DNA of 64,000 nucleotides from an uncultured Sphingomonas sp. (GCF_913062585.1 NZ_CAJXWX010000019.1:1-64000), one strand, 5' to 3'. Shown: positions 54,461-63,833, counted from the stretch's first letter. Program-made: numbers and translations. Notes: generated by a model not told the origin, from the letters alone.

Positions 54461-55352
54461 CGATTTCCTGCTGCGCACCCTGCAGCCCTCCACCCATGAC
54501 CTGGGCGGGTTCAAGGTGCACCGGACGCTGCCCAACAAGGAGCGGACGATGGTCGGCCCCTTCCTGTTCTTCGACCAGATGGGCCCGGCGCAGCTGCAGC
54601 CCGGCTCCGGCATCGACGTGCGGCCGCATCCGCATATCAACCTGGCGACCGTCACCTATCTGTTCGACGGCGCGATCGGCCACCGCGATTCGCTGGGCAG
54701 CGATCTGGTGATCGAGCCGGGCGCGGTGAACCTGATGACGGCGGGCCACGGCATCGTTCATTCCGAACGCTCGCCGGATGACGTCCGACCGCAGGGGCCC
54801 GCGCTGTCGGGTATCCAGACTTGGCTCGCGCTCCCCGAAGCGCAGGAGGAGATGGACCCGGCCTTCGAACATGTCCCCGCCAGCGCGCTGCCCGAGATCG
54901 AGGGGCAGGGCGCGACCGCGCGGGTCATCATGGGCGAGCTGTGGGGCCAGCGGTCGCCGACGACGACCTATGCGGGCACCATCTATGCCGACATCGCGCT
55001 GGAGCCGGGCGGCGCTATCCCGATCGACGCGTCCGCCGAGGAACGCGCGGTCTATTGCGCGCTGGGCGAGGCGAGCCTGGAGGGCATGACGCTGGAGCCG
55101 CAGCGGCTTTATATCCTGAAGCCGGGGATCGCCGCGACGTTGCGCTCCGAGTCGGGCGGGCGGGTGATGCTGTGCGGCGGCGATGCCTTCACGACGCCCC
55201 GGCATGTGTGGTGGAATTTCGTCTCCTCCCGCCGCGAGCGGATCGAGGAGGCCAAGCGGGCGTGGAAGGCGCGGGAGTTTCCGACCGTGCCGGGCGATGA
55301 CGTCGAGCGGATCGAGATTCCGGAGATTCCGAAGACCGTCAGCTATCCGTAA
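54453..55352 (+). CDS. Pirin-family bicupin protein
   Basis: Cupin-fold iron protein, sometimes with quercetinase activity or a regulatory role. Metal ligands are in RPHPHINLATVTY (H59, H61) and GHGIVHSE (H103, E105). The N-terminal KVHRTLPNKERTMVGPFLFFDQMGPA is the family block. A second cupin domain lies from about residue 160. 299 aa, full length. Overlaps the NUDIX gene by eight bases, closing the bolA-GST-NUDIX-pirin group. Confidence 0.93.
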   Translation: MFDDFLLRTLQPSTHDLGGFKVHRTLPNKERTMVGPFLFFDQMGPAQLQPGSGIDVRPHPHINLATVTYLFDGAIGHRDSLGSDLVIEPGAVNLMTAGHGIVHSERSPDDVRPQGPALSGIQTWLALPEAQEEMDPAFEHVPASALPEIEGQGATARVIMGELWGQRSPTTTYAGTIYADIALEPGGAIPIDASAEERAVYCALGEASLEGMTLEPQRLYILKPGIAATLRSESGGRVMLCGGDAFTTPRHVWWNFVSSRRERIEEAKRAWKAREFPTVPGDDVERIEIPEIPKTVSYP

Positions 55353-55392
55353 TCCGTCTTAAGCCCCTCTCCCGGCAGGGTGAGGGGTTTGG

Positions 55393-55485
55393 ACGTGGCC
55401 TTCGACTTCGCTCAGGCCGAACGGGGTCTGGTATCCAGCCCCGTTTCCCAACATCCGTTCATCCAGAGCGAAGTCGGAGGCCACG
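55393..55485. repeat. Family B dispersed palindrome, copy 7
   Basis: Arms with CTTCGACTTCGCTCAG and an imperfect complement (AGCGAAGTCGGAG). It shares an internal AACGGGG...TATCCAGCCCCGTT block with copy 8 at 61362, so those two copies are closest relatives. Confidence 0.8.
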
Positions 55486-55553
55486 GGTCGACGCCAGCCG
55501 CGGGAAACCGCGTCGCCAGTCAGCGAACCGCTACACCATCAATGTCAGAAAAA

Positions 55554-55629
55554 TGGTGCCCAAGGGCGGGATCGAACCACCGACACTGCGATTTTCAGTC
55601 GCATGCTCTACCAACTGAGCTACTTGGGC
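55554..55629 (-). tRNA. tRNA-Phe (GAA)
   Basis: Cloverleaf read on the minus strand: a 7-bp acceptor GCCCAAG with CTTGGGC, D-arm AGCTCAGTTGGTAGAGC, anticodon loop CTGAAAA with anticodon GAA, T-arm GGTTCGATCC, discriminator A and encoded CCA. 76 nt including CCA. It follows yacG in the same direction, a common sphingomonad order. Confidence 0.97.
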
Positions 55630-55660
55630 CCACACCGCGATTGCGATTGGAGGCGTGCCT

Positions 55661-55828
55661 TTAGGGGTGGTTTCCGCCGCTGTCCAGCCCTTCTTCGTCA
55701 CTTTCCTTGACCGGAATGCGATAACCATCGCCCAGCCACTGCAGCAGGTCGCGGTCCTTGCATCCGCGCGAGCAGAAGGGGGCGTGTTCGGGGGCGGTCG
55801 GCTTGTCGCAGATCGGGCAGGTGGTCAT
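55661..55828 (-). CDS. yacG: DNA gyrase inhibitor YacG
   Basis: A 55-residue zinc-ribbon protein. MTTCPICDKPTAPEHAPFCSRGCKDRDLLQWLGDGYRIP has the four zinc ligands (CxxC and CxxxC) and the conserved CSxRCKxxDLxxWL pattern of YacG, known to bind and inhibit GyrB. The ATG overlaps the RNase stop by four bases. Length is typical. Last coding gene of the infA-maf-RNase-yacG group, just before tRNA-Phe. Confidence 0.92.
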   Translation of the reverse strand: MTTCPICDKPTAPEHAPFCSRGCKDRDLLQWLGDGYRIPVKESDEEGLDSGGNHP

Positions 55829-56775
55829 GAGCGTTCCAGGGTGAGGGGGCGGCCGGTGCGGCGCTCCAGCGTCTCGCGCCAGTCCGGGGTCGCCATCAAG
55901 CGGTCGTAAACGGGGCCGGACAGGCGATAGGTCGGGGCAGGGCCGGGCGGCTCGCGTTCCCATTGGCGAAGCAGCGCACGGGCGCGAGCGCCGACGGGGT
56001 CGATCCCCAGCCGCTCGGGAATCGAGGCGCGGGGGCGTGGGCGCACGATTTGCAAGAAGCCGAAACCGTTGACCGCCGTCCGCTCGAAGGGGAGGGGAAG
56101 CGCGGCGTCCAGCGCCTCCGCCACCGCCTGGCGCGGGCCCTTGCCCTCCAGCGTGGGGAAGTCGATGCCGATCGACCCGCCGATACCGTGGCGCAGGATC
56201 GCCTCCGCGACCGCGCGGGCCGCGGCGATGGACAAGGGCTCGTGCGGGGGCGAGCCGTCGACGTCGAACAGCGTCATCGCTGGGGTCGGCGTCATGCGCA
56301 GCACGCCTGCGCCGAAACCGATCTCACCCGTCACCGCCTCGTCGAGCAGTTCGGACCAGCCCGCCGCCTCCAGATCATCGGGCTGGTGCGGCAGCAATTC
56401 GCGGACGGGAATGCCCGTCGCGGCGATTCGCGCGCGCAGATCGGGACCGGCGGCATGCACGGCGTCCTCGGGGGCGACGACCGCCTTGGGCAGCTTGGAC
56501 CGGCCGCGTTCGGGAATGGCTTCGCGCGTCACGAGGATGGTCAGCGCCGCCCCTTGCGTCATCCCCTTGGGCACCGGCGCCAGCAGCACGTCGCCACCTT
56601 GCGCCAGCGTCACCCGACCCTGTCGACCGGGGAGCAGCTCCACCAGCCGCCCCGCCGCCACCGTACCGACGGTCAGCGTGCCCGTCAGCTCGATCGCGGC
56701 CTGGACGATCCGGCCATCCTCGACCAGCGCAGCGCGCGCCTCGCCGATCCCGGCCTCATAGAGCCATTCAGACAA
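55825..56775 (-). CDS. RNase E/G-like protein (short form)
   Basis: Protein of the ribonuclease E/G family, but only 316 aa. It lacks an evident S1 domain and a zinc-link CPxC motif, unlike full-length RNase G (about 490 aa). It keeps blocks such as GIGEARAALVEDGRIVQAAIE at the start, DGSPPHEPLSIAAARAVAEAIL, GGSIGIDFPTLE and FERTAVNGFGFLQIVRPRPRAS. A degradative role cannot be assumed. Overlaps maf by eight bases and yacG by four. Confidence 0.8.
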   Translation of the reverse strand: MSEWLYEAGIGEARAALVEDGRIVQAAIELTGTLTVGTVAAGRLVELLPGRQGRVTLAQGGDVLLAPVPKGMTQGAALTILVTREAIPERGRSKLPKAVVAPEDAVHAAGPDLRARIAATGIPVRELLPHQPDDLEAAGWSELLDEAVTGEIGFGAGVLRMTPTPAMTLFDVDGSPPHEPLSIAAARAVAEAILRHGIGGSIGIDFPTLEGKGPRQAVAEALDAALPLPFERTAVNGFGFLQIVRPRPRASIPERLGIDPVGARARALLRQWEREPPGPAPTYRLSGPVYDRLMATPDWRETLERRTGRPLTLERS

Positions 56776-57355
56776 GCGGGAGCCCGGCGGCTTTCAACAA
56801 CGCGCGGGTTTCGAACAGTGGCAGGCCGATCACGCCCGAATGCGACCCTTGCAGGAAGCGGACGAACGCCTCGGCGCGGCCCTGGATGGCATAGCCGCCC
56901 GCCTTGCCCAGCCCTTCGCCGCAGGCGATATAGGCGTCGATCTCGTCCTCGGAGAGCGGCTTGAACGCGACGATGGTGTCGGCCAGCCGGGTGCGCGCCT
57001 TGCCGGTGGTGTCGATGACGCACACCGCCGACAGCGCATGATGCCGCCGCCCGGACAACAGGCGCAGCAGCTTGCGCTGGACGTCTTGCGTATCGGCAGG
57101 CGGCAGGATGCGGCGGCCGAGCGCGATGGTGGTGTCGCCCGCGACGACCACCTCATCCTCGGCACGGGCGACCGCGTGCGCCTTTTCCACCGCCAGCCGC
57201 AGCGCATAGACACGCGGCAGCTCGGCGGGGCGCGGCGCTTCGTCGATATCGGGCGAGGCGGTGCGGTCGGGCACGACTCCCAGCCGCGCCAGCAGATCGC
57301 GGCGGCGCGGGGAGGAGGATGCAAGGACGAGCGGCATGGTTGGCCGGTCGCTCAC
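56768..57355 (-). CDS. Maf-family nucleotide pyrophosphatase
   Basis: House-cleaning nucleoside-triphosphate pyrophosphatase of the Maf family. It begins [21 protein letters not shown], with the conserved Sx[19 protein letters not shown] and the later [43 protein letters not shown] are the other blocks. 195 aa. Overlaps infA by four bases and the RNase gene by eight, so it sits in the infA operon. Confidence 0.92.
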
Positions 57356-57570
57356 TTGAAGCGGTAGGTGATCCGGCCCTTGGTCAGGTCGTACGGCGTC
57401 AGCTCGACGAGCACCTCGTCGCCGACCAGCACGCGGATGCGGTTCTTGCGCATCTTGCCCGCCGTATGCCCCAGGATCTCGTGATCATTCTCGAGCTGGA
57501 CGCGGAACATCGCGTTGGGGAGCAGTTCCACCACGCGGCCGCGCATCTCGAGCAGTTCTTCCTTGGCCAA
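57352..57570 (-). CDS. infA: Translation initiation factor IF-1, TTG start
   Basis: IF-1, a 72-residue OB-fold protein that occupies the ribosomal A site during initiation. [42 protein letters not shown] is nearly identical to the family. The only start giving the usual length is TTG at 57570, with GAGG six bases upstream. The frame is open to an ATG at 57621, but that would add 17 residues that do not look like IF-1. Downstream maf overlaps by four bases. Confidence 0.96.
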
Positions 57571-57711
57571 AAAATACCTCGGTTCGTCTTGTTTTAGGGT
57601 ATGTCGAAGAGGCGCCGCCATAGCCGCAAAGGCGCCAAAAGGAAAGGCGCGCCGGATCGGACCCGGATATGGGGTCGCGGACGGGGTTCGGCAAGGTCAG
57701 ACAGCCGTCGA

Positions 57712-57848
57712 TTCCTCCCCTGCAAGGGGAGGGGGACCAGCGAAGCTGGTGGAGGGGTGTCCCGCGTGGTGAATGCGGTTCTCCCTCACCGCACGGGATA
57801 CCCCTCCGTCAGGCCTGCGGCCTGCCACCTCCCCTTGCAGGGGAGGAA
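57712..57848. repeat. Family A dispersed repeat, full copy (inverted)
   Basis: About 137 bp with CCTCCCC-TGCAA-GGGGAGG at the left end and CCTCCCC-TTGCA-GGGGAGG at the right, and inner blocks GGAGGGGTGTC and the inverted ATACCCCTCCGTCA. It lies upstream of infA and ends 12 bp from the S9 peptidase stop. Confidence 0.85.
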
Positions 57849-57859
57849 ACAGGGGACCA

Positions 57860-59836
57860 TCACGCCGGATTATGCTGCGCCAGGAACGCGGTCATCGCTT
57901 TCAGGAATTCCAGCCGGTCCTCGGCGCGGGTGAAGTGGTGGTCGCCCAGCGGCTGTTCGATATAATTCACCGGCTTGCCCGCTGCCTTCAACGCCGCGAC
58001 CATCATCCGCGACTGGCTGACCGGCACGCGCTTGTCGGCCTTGCCATGGACGATCAGCAGCGGGATCGACACGCTGCCCGCCCCGAAACGCGGCGACACG
58101 CTGCGATAGTCGGGCGCCTGTTTGTGCAGCCAGTCGGAGCGCGTCTTGGCAAACAGGAAGCGCGAGTCGTAGCGCTGTATCGCCGCCAGATCGGACACGC
58201 CCGCATAGGATATGGCACAGCGATACACCGCCCCGTCGCGTTGCGCCGCGCGCATCGCGGCATAGCCGCCATAGGAGGCGCCGATCATGCAGACGCGCTT
58301 GGGGTCCGCAATCCCTTCCTTGGCGGCCCAGCCGACCGCATCGTTCAGATCGTCCTGCATCTTCAGGCCCCATTCGCCCTCGCCCTTCTTGGCGAAGGCG
58401 GTGCCATAGCCCGAGGAGCCGCGATAATTTGGCTGGATCACCGCATAGCCCAGCTCGGCCAGATACTGGCTCCACCAGTCCCAGCTTTCGGAGTCCCGGG
58501 CAAAGGGGCCGCCATGCGGCATGACGATCAGCGGCAGGTTCCGGCTGCCCTTGCCGCGCGGCATGGTCAGCAGCGCTTCGATCACCGTACCGTCGCGCGC
58601 GGTGTAGCGGATGCTGCGCACCGGTGACAGCATACGCCCCTTCAGCTGGGGATTGTGCCAGGACAGGAACTGCATGGTGCCATAGTCGGTGTCCCAGTAA
58701 TAGAGGGCGCCCGGTGTCGAGGGGCCGCCCACCTCGATCAGGAAGCGGGTGCGGGCCCGGTTCCAGGACACGATCTCGGCGCGGCGGGGTGCCACCGCCT
58801 TGTCCACGGCGTCCTGCAATTCCTTGATCCGGGGATCGAGCCAGGCGTCGTGATAAGATTGGTCGGTGTAGCGGATCGCGGCGATGTCGTTGCCCGCCGC
58901 ATTGGCGATGACCCCGTCAATGTCATAACCGGCGACGGTGCTGATCTTGCGACCCAGCTTCAAGTCGGGCAGCGACACCTCGTACAATGCGTCATAGCCG
59001 TCGCTGTCGTCGATCGCGAGCGCGGTGCCATCGGCGCGGAAGATGCTGGGGACCAGAACCGATTCGGCCTTGCGGCCATCGGCGCGCGCGATGATCCGAA
59101 AAGACTCGGCATTGGACTGGCGATAGAGCAGGCTCGTCCTGCGCGTGTCGTCGCTGTAGCGGACGCCCATGCGCAGCTGGCCCTGGCTATCGGCATACCA
59201 GTCCCAGACATCGGTCTGGCCCGACGCGATGCGCTTCACCCGCCCGGTCGAGACGTCGGCTTCATAGACGGAAGGATAGACATCGGCCATCGAGTAGATG
59301 CCGGTCTGCTTGGCGAACAGGATTCGCGGCGTGCCGTCGCGCGCGGTCCATAGCACTTCATCGGCGCGAAAGCCCGAATTGTCCCAGTCGAGCTTCACCC
59401 TCTTCTGCATGTCGGCGCGGATGCCGATGATTCGGGTGACATAATATTCCTCGCCCTGGATGATCTGCTTGCTGCCCAGACCCGCGATCAGCCATTCGTC
59501 ATTGACCCAGCGCCACCAGTTGATGTCGACATCGTCGTCCAGCCCGGCGAGTACCGGCTTGCCCATGTCCTTCAGCAGCGGGGCGACCATCAGATATTGC
59601 TTGCCGTTCAGCGCCCGCTTGCCCGCGATCCGGGTGCCGTCGGGCGACAGGGCAGGGCCTTCGAATTCGGGCAGCGCGGCAAAGGCCTCGACCGGCTGAG
59701 GCGGGGTGACGGTCGGCGGCGCGGCGGGGGCGCCGGTCGGCTTGCTCGCATCCTGCGTCATGCCGGTCAGCGTCATCAGGGCGAGCGCCATCGCCGACGC
59801 GCCCAGCATCCTCAACCCCGTCGTCTTCATCATCAT
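57860..59836 (-). CDS. Prolyl oligopeptidase-type (S9) peptidase
   Basis: Exported serine peptidase of the S9 family. Signal peptide (LGASAMALALMTLTGM). An N-terminal beta-propeller region of about 400 residues is followed by an alpha/beta hydrolase domain with nucleophile GASYGGY (Ser about 521), the Asp in IVHGKADKRVPVSQS and the His in DHHFTRAEDRLEF. 658 aa. The first three codons are all ATG; the third is best spaced from the upstream GGGGG. The peptide substrate is unknown. thiL lies upstream on the same strand with 76 bp between. Confidence 0.92.
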   Translation of the reverse strand: MMMKTTGLRMLGASAMALALMTLTGMTQDASKPTGAPAAPPTVTPPQPVEAFAALPEFEGPALSPDGTRIAGKRALNGKQYLMVAPLLKDMGKPVLAGLDDDVDINWWRWVNDEWLIAGLGSKQIIQGEEYYVTRIIGIRADMQKRVKLDWDNSGFRADEVLWTARDGTPRILFAKQTGIYSMADVYPSVYEADVSTGRVKRIASGQTDVWDWYADSQGQLRMGVRYSDDTRRTSLLYRQSNAESFRIIARADGRKAESVLVPSIFRADGTALAIDDSDGYDALYEVSLPDLKLGRKISTVAGYDIDGVIANAAGNDIAAIRYTDQSYHDAWLDPRIKELQDAVDKAVAPRRAEIVSWNRARTRFLIEVGGPSTPGALYYWDTDYGTMQFLSWHNPQLKGRMLSPVRSIRYTARDGTVIEALLTMPRGKGSRNLPLIVMPHGGPFARDSESWDWWSQYLAELGYAVIQPNYRGSSGYGTAFAKKGEGEWGLKMQDDLNDAVGWAAKEGIADPKRVCMIGASYGGYAAMRAAQRDGAVYRCAISYAGVSDLAAIQRYDSRFLFAKTRSDWLHKQAPDYRSVSPRFGAGSVSIPLLIVHGKADKRVPVSQSRMMVAALKAAGKPVNYIEQPLGDHHFTRAEDRLEFLKAMTAFLAQHNPA

Positions 59837-59912
59837 CCCCCAACCGCCGACGCGCTCCCCAGCGTACGACTTGCTTTAGATTAGCAGTGCAGATGGGCGG
59901 GGAAAGAGGCTT

Positions 59913-60818
59913 TCAACGGTCGGTGCCGTGCTCGAACCCCCATCGCGAGGGCAGGGGAACCGTGCCTTGCGCGTCGACCAGCGACAGTCCTTCGCCAGCG
60001 GCGAAGCCCCCGATTCGAGTCGCCGGGATCGGTGGGAGCATGTGCGGCGGCAGGGCGAAGAGCAGTTCGTAATCGTCGCCCGCCGTCGCCGCGACCAGGC
60101 GCGCGGCACGATCCTCGCCGCCAAAGCCGCGGGCCTCGGCCGACAGGGGCAGCGAATCGAGGTCGATGGTGACGCCCAGGCCGCTGGCCCGTGCCATCCG
60201 CGCGGCGTCGATCAACACGCCGTCGGACACGTCCATCATCGCATGGACGACCGGCCCCAGCGCGCGGCCCTCGGTCAGCCGGGGCTGGGGACGGCGATAG
60301 GCGTCACGCAGCGCGACCGGGCCATGGCCCTGCCGGGCGATGGCCAGCCCCAGCCCCGCATCGCCGATCGTGCCCGTCACCCACAAGCCATCCCCGGCTC
60401 TCGCCCCGTCCCGCGCGGGCGCAGCGGCATCGCGGCCAAAGGCGGTCAGGGTCAGCGTCCGCGCACCGCGCAGCGACACGGTGTCGCCGCCGATCAGCCT
60501 TGCGTCGAAGCGGGTGAGCACCACCGCCAATCCATCCAGAAAGGCGCGGTCCCAGGCGGCGTCGCCCAGCGGATAGTTGAGCATCACCCCCTCGACCAGC
60601 GCGCCCTTGGCGGCCAGGTCGGACAGGTTGGTGGCGACGAGCTTCCACGCGACATCGGCGGGTGGATCGTCGGGCAGGAAATGCACGCCCTCGACCAGCG
60701 TGTCGCTGGTGACGACCAGCGGCGCGGCGGTCAGCACGGCACTATCGTCGATCAGGCCGCGCGCACCGGGATGCAGCGGCATCCGGCGCAGCGCGGTGAT
60801 GAACTCCGCCTCGGTCAT
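59913..60818 (-). CDS. thiL: Thiamine-monophosphate kinase
   Basis: Phosphorylates TMP to thiamine diphosphate. VVTSDTLVEGVHFLPDDPPADVAWKLVATNLSDLAAKGA (about 36-74) contains the metal- and ATP-binding aspartates typical of the AIR synthetase/ThiL fold. RLIGGDTVSLRG, MMDVSDGVLIDAARMARASGLG and AGDDYELLFALPP follow in order. 301 aa. I chose ATG 60818. nusB lies upstream by 16 bp, giving the usual nusB-thiL pair. Confidence 0.94.
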   Translation of the reverse strand: MTEAEFITALRRMPLHPGARGLIDDSAVLTAAPLVVTSDTLVEGVHFLPDDPPADVAWKLVATNLSDLAAKGALVEGVMLNYPLGDAAWDRAFLDGLAVVLTRFDARLIGGDTVSLRGARTLTLTAFGRDAAAPARDGARAGDGLWVTGTIGDAGLGLAIARQGHGPVALRDAYRRPQPRLTEGRALGPVVHAMMDVSDGVLIDAARMARASGLGVTIDLDSLPLSAEARGFGGEDRAARLVAATAGDDYELLFALPPHMLPPIPATRIGGFAAGEGLSLVDAQGTVPLPSRWGFEHGTDR

Positions 60819-60834
60819 CGGGCGGCGGCGGGGA

Positions 60835-61290
60835 TCAGGCGCGCGCGACCTTGGCGATCGCGTCGAGCAGGCCGTTGACGAAGCCCGATTCGCGCTTCTC
60901 GTAAAAGGCGTGGGCGACATCGACATATTCGCTGATGACCGCGCCGACCGGCACGTCGTGGCGGGCCAGCAGTTCATAGGTCCCGGCGCGCAGGATCGCC
61001 TTCATCGGCCGATCGAGCCGGTTCAGCGTCCAGCCCGTGGCCAGCTTGCCCTCGATCATCCGGTCGATCTCGCCCAGCCGGGCATGGACGCCCTTGACGA
61101 TGTCATCGAAGAAATCGGTGTCGGCATCGGCATATTCGACATCTTCGATGGTCGCGCCGATGCGGTGGTTGTGGAATTCGTGGAGCAGCGCCGCCAGCGG
61201 GGTCTGTTCCATGTCATGCTGGTAAAGCGCCTGAACGGCGGCAAGGCGCGCGGCGGCGCGCGCCTGGGTACGGGCGGTGGGACGAGTCAT
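60835..61290 (-). CDS. nusB: Transcription antitermination factor NusB
   Basis: RNA-binding protein that joins NusE/S10 on boxA RNA in rRNA antitermination. TRTQARAAARLAAVQALYQHDMEQTPL, DFFDDIVKGVHARLGEIDRMIEGKL and the C-terminal LRAGTYELLARHDVPVGAVISEYVDVAHAFYEKRESGFVNGLLDAIAKVAR are the family blocks. 151 aa. I chose ATG 61290 because AAAGG lies upstream and the alternative 12 codons higher is not protein-like. thiL follows by 16 bp. Confidence 0.95.
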   Translation of the reverse strand: MTRPTARTQARAAARLAAVQALYQHDMEQTPLAALLHEFHNHRIGATIEDVEYADADTDFFDDIVKGVHARLGEIDRMIEGKLATGWTLNRLDRPMKAILRAGTYELLARHDVPVGAVISEYVDVAHAFYEKRESGFVNGLLDAIAKVARA

Positions 61291-61361
61291 TGGCGGGCCT
61301 TTACCGGGCTGTCGCCAATTCGTCACGTATTTTGGGAGAAGGGGGTGGGACGGGGTGGGGG

Positions 61362-61454
61362 GCGTGGCCTTCGACTTCGCTCAGGCTGAACGGGGTTTGG
61401 TATCCAGCCCCGTTTCCAACCGCCGTTCAGCCTGAGCGAAGTCGAAGGCCACGG
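61362..61454. repeat. Family B dispersed palindrome, copy 8
   Basis: Arms with CTTCGACTTCGCTCAG and the complement AGCGAAGTCGAAG, plus an AACGGGG...CCCCGTT inner stem shared with copy 7. It lies between the AAC(6')-like gene and nusB on the same strand, so it may act as an intra-operon processing or termination point. Confidence 0.85.
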
Positions 61455-61465
61455 GATAACAGGAA

Positions 61466-61882
61466 TCACAATTCCCGACGGAAATACACCACCCGCTCGG
61501 TCTCGGCGAACCCCAGCGCCCGGTGCATCGCATGGGAGTCGAGATTGTCCAGCTCGGCATCGGAGGCAAACTCCGAGCACCCCAGCGCCCGCCCCCAATC
61601 CGCCACTGTCGCGACCAGCGCCCCGGCGACCCCCTGCCGCCGCCACGCCGGATCGACATACAGCCCTTCCAGAAACAGCACCGGCGAGCCGTCGCAGCCA
61701 TTGACGTAATCATGCCGCACCGCCGCCTCGGCAAAGCCGATCACCCGGCCGTCCGCCAGAGCGACGAAATTCCCGTCGCCCTCGGGCAAGTCCGCCGGAT
61801 CGCCCGCGTCCTCGCCCCAAAGCGCCGCCCGCAACGCCAGCCATCCTTCCCGATGCTCCGGCGCGGCGGGCGTGACGATCAT
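61466..61882 (-). CDS. AAC(6')-like GNAT acetyltransferase
   Basis: GNAT protein strongly resembling aminoglycoside 6'-N-acetyltransferases of the AAC(6')-I class. GFAEAAVRHDYVNGCDGSP, VLFLEGLYVDPAWRRQGVAGALV (acetyl-CoA loop RRQGVA), CSEFASDAELDNLDSHAMHRALGFAETERVVYFRREL align by eye to chromosomal AAC(6')-Iy-type enzymes. 138 aa, a little shorter than the usual 145. Its ATG overlaps the hisD stop by four bases. Real drug modification is unproven; the native substrate may be different. Confidence 0.82.
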   Translation of the reverse strand: MIVTPAAPEHREGWLALRAALWGEDAGDPADLPEGDGNFVALADGRVIGFAEAAVRHDYVNGCDGSPVLFLEGLYVDPAWRRQGVAGALVATVADWGRALGCSEFASDAELDNLDSHAMHRALGFAETERVVYFRREL

Positions 61883-63174
61883 CGGTTGAGGCGCAGCCGC
61901 AAAGCCACCGACTTGGCATGCGCCGGAAGCCCCTCGGCATGGGCGAGCGCCACCGTCGCGGGGCCGAGTTCGTTCAGCGCCGTCTCGGTCAGGCCTAAAA
62001 AGCTCGTCCGCTTCATGAAGTCGAGCACGGACAGCCCGCTGGCGAAGCGCGCCCGGCGGCCGGTGGGCAGCACGTGATTCGGACCCGCGACATAATCGCC
62101 GATCGCCTCGGGCGTATGGCGGCCCAGGAATACCGACCCGGCATGGCGCAACCGGTCGAACAGGCTCTGCGGATCGTCCACCGCCAGTTCGAGATGCTCG
62201 GGCGCGAGCCGGTCGACCAGCGGCATGGCGGCCTCCAGCGAATCGACCACGATGATCGCGCCGTTCGCGTCCCAGGCGGTGCGCGCGACGCTGGCGGTGG
62301 CCAGTTCGGGGATCTGCCGGTCGACCGCCTCGGCCACCCGCTCGGCGAAATCGGCGTCGTCGGTGAACAGGATCGACTGGGTGACGGTGTCGTGCTCAGC
62401 CTGGCTCAGCAGGTCGGCGGCGATCCAGTCGGGATCGTTCCTGCCGTCGGCGACCACGACGATCTCGGAGGGGCCCGCCACCATGTCGATGCCGACCATG
62501 CCGTAAACCTGCCGCTTGGCCTCCGCGACCCAGGCATTGCCGGGCCCGGTGACGACGTCGACCCGCTGGATACGACCCGCACCATAAGCCAGCGCGCCCA
62601 CGGCCTGGGCGCCGCCGACCCGCCATACCTCGTCCACGCCCGCCAGATGCGCGGCGGCGAGGACCAGATGGTTGATCTCGCCCTTGGGCGTCGGCGTGAC
62701 CATCACCAGCCGCTCGACCCCGGCCACCTTGGCCGGAATCGCGTTCATCAGCAGCGAGGAGGGATAGGCCGCCCGCCCGCCGGGGACGTAGATCCCGGCC
62801 GCATCCACCGCCGTCCAGCGTGCGCCCAGCCGCACGCCCTGCGCATCGACATAGTCGGTGTCGGTCGGCTTCTGCTTTTCGTGATAGGCGCGGATGCGCG
62901 CGGCGGCGAGGTCGAGCGCGGCACGCAATTCGGGCTCCAGCGCCTCATAAGCCGCACGGCAATCGGCCGGTTCGATCCGCCAGCCGGTCTCGGCAAGGTC
63001 ATGACCGTCGAACTGCTTGGTGAAGGCCGCCACCGCCGCTTCGCCATCGTCGCGGACCGCGCGCAGGATGACCTGCACGTCGCGCGCGACATCGGCATCG
63101 CTCTCGCGCCGGGCGTCGACCAGCTCGTCGAACGCGGCGGCGAAGCCTGCGTCGCTCGTATTCAGCCGGATCAT
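61879..63174 (-). CDS. hisD: Histidinol dehydrogenase
   Basis: Oxidises histidinol to histidine in two NAD+-dependent steps, the last in the pathway. [63 protein letters not shown] (zinc ligands Q and H) and [14 protein letters not shown] with [25 protein letters not shown] are in the expected order. 431 aa. I chose ATG 63174, which overlaps the hisG stop (ATGA). The following AAC(6')-like gene overlaps by four bases. Confidence 0.97.
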   Translation of the reverse strand: MIRLNTSDAGFAAAFDELVDARRESDADVARDVQVILRAVRDDGEAAVAAFTKQFDGHDLAETGWRIEPADCRAAYEALEPELRAALDLAAARIRAYHEKQKPTDTDYVDAQGVRLGARWTAVDAAGIYVPGGRAAYPSSLLMNAIPAKVAGVERLVMVTPTPKGEINHLVLAAAHLAGVDEVWRVGGAQAVGALAYGAGRIQRVDVVTGPGNAWVAEAKRQVYGMVGIDMVAGPSEIVVVADGRNDPDWIAADLLSQAEHDTVTQSILFTDDADFAERVAEAVDRQIPELATASVARTAWDANGAIIVVDSLEAAMPLVDRLAPEHLELAVDDPQSLFDRLRHAGSVFLGRHTPEAIGDYVAGPNHVLPTGRRARFASGLSVLDFMKRTSFLGLTETALNELGPATVALAHAEGLPAHAKSVALRLRLNR

Positions 63175-63833
63175 GCCGCTTCCCTTTCGGCGACGGCGCG
63201 GCGGAACGCCTCGACCAGCGGCACGACCTGCCCCCGCGTCTTCATCGCGGCGCGGTTGACGACGAGGCGCGAGGTGACTTCCTCGATCACCTCGACCTCG
63301 ACCAGCCCGTTTTCCTTGAGCGTCCGTCCCGAGGACACCAGATCGACGATGCGCGGCGCCAGGCCCAGCGTGGGAGCCAGCTCCATCGCGCCGTTCAGCT
63401 TGACGCACTCGGCCTGCACGCCCCGCGCCGCGAAGTGGCGGCTGGTGATGTGCGGATATTTGGTCGCGACACGGACATGACTCCACCCGCGCGGATCGTC
63501 GCTCTCGGCCATGGCGGCGGGCTCGGCGACCGAGATGCGGCAATGGCCGATCTTCAGGTCGACGGGTGCATAGAGTTCGGAATAGCCGAATTCGGACAGC
63601 ACGTCGGACCCCACGATGCCCAGCTGCGCCGCGCCGTGGGCGACGAAGGTGGCGACGTCGAAGGCGCGGACGCGGATCAGCTCGATGCCGGGGACATCGG
63701 TCGCGAAACGCAACGCGCGGCTGTCCTTGTCGGTGAAGGCCGGTTCGGGCCGGATGCCGGCGGCGGCGAGCAGCGGCAGCGCCTCGGCCAGGATGCGTCC
63801 CTTGGGGACGGCGATGATGAGCGGCTGGACCAT
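63171..63833 (-). CDS. hisG: ATP phosphoribosyltransferase, short form
   Basis: First committed enzyme of histidine synthesis. [19 protein letters not shown] is the family front. [25 protein letters not shown] and the late [19 protein letters not shown] block are clear. At 220 aa this is the short form (HisG-S) without the C-terminal regulatory domain. Short forms usually need a HisZ partner for activity and feedback, but no hisZ is in this window. ATG 63833 gives the family start. Overlaps hisD by four bases. Confidence 0.95.
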   Translation of the reverse strand: MVQPLIIAVPKGRILAEALPLLAAAGIRPEPAFTDKDSRALRFATDVPGIELIRVRAFDVATFVAHGAAQLGIVGSDVLSEFGYSELYAPVDLKIGHCRISVAEPAAMAESDDPRGWSHVRVATKYPHITSRHFAARGVQAECVKLNGAMELAPTLGLAPRIVDLVSSGRTLKENGLVEVEVIEEVTSRLVVNRAAMKTRGQVVPLVEAFRRAVAEREAA

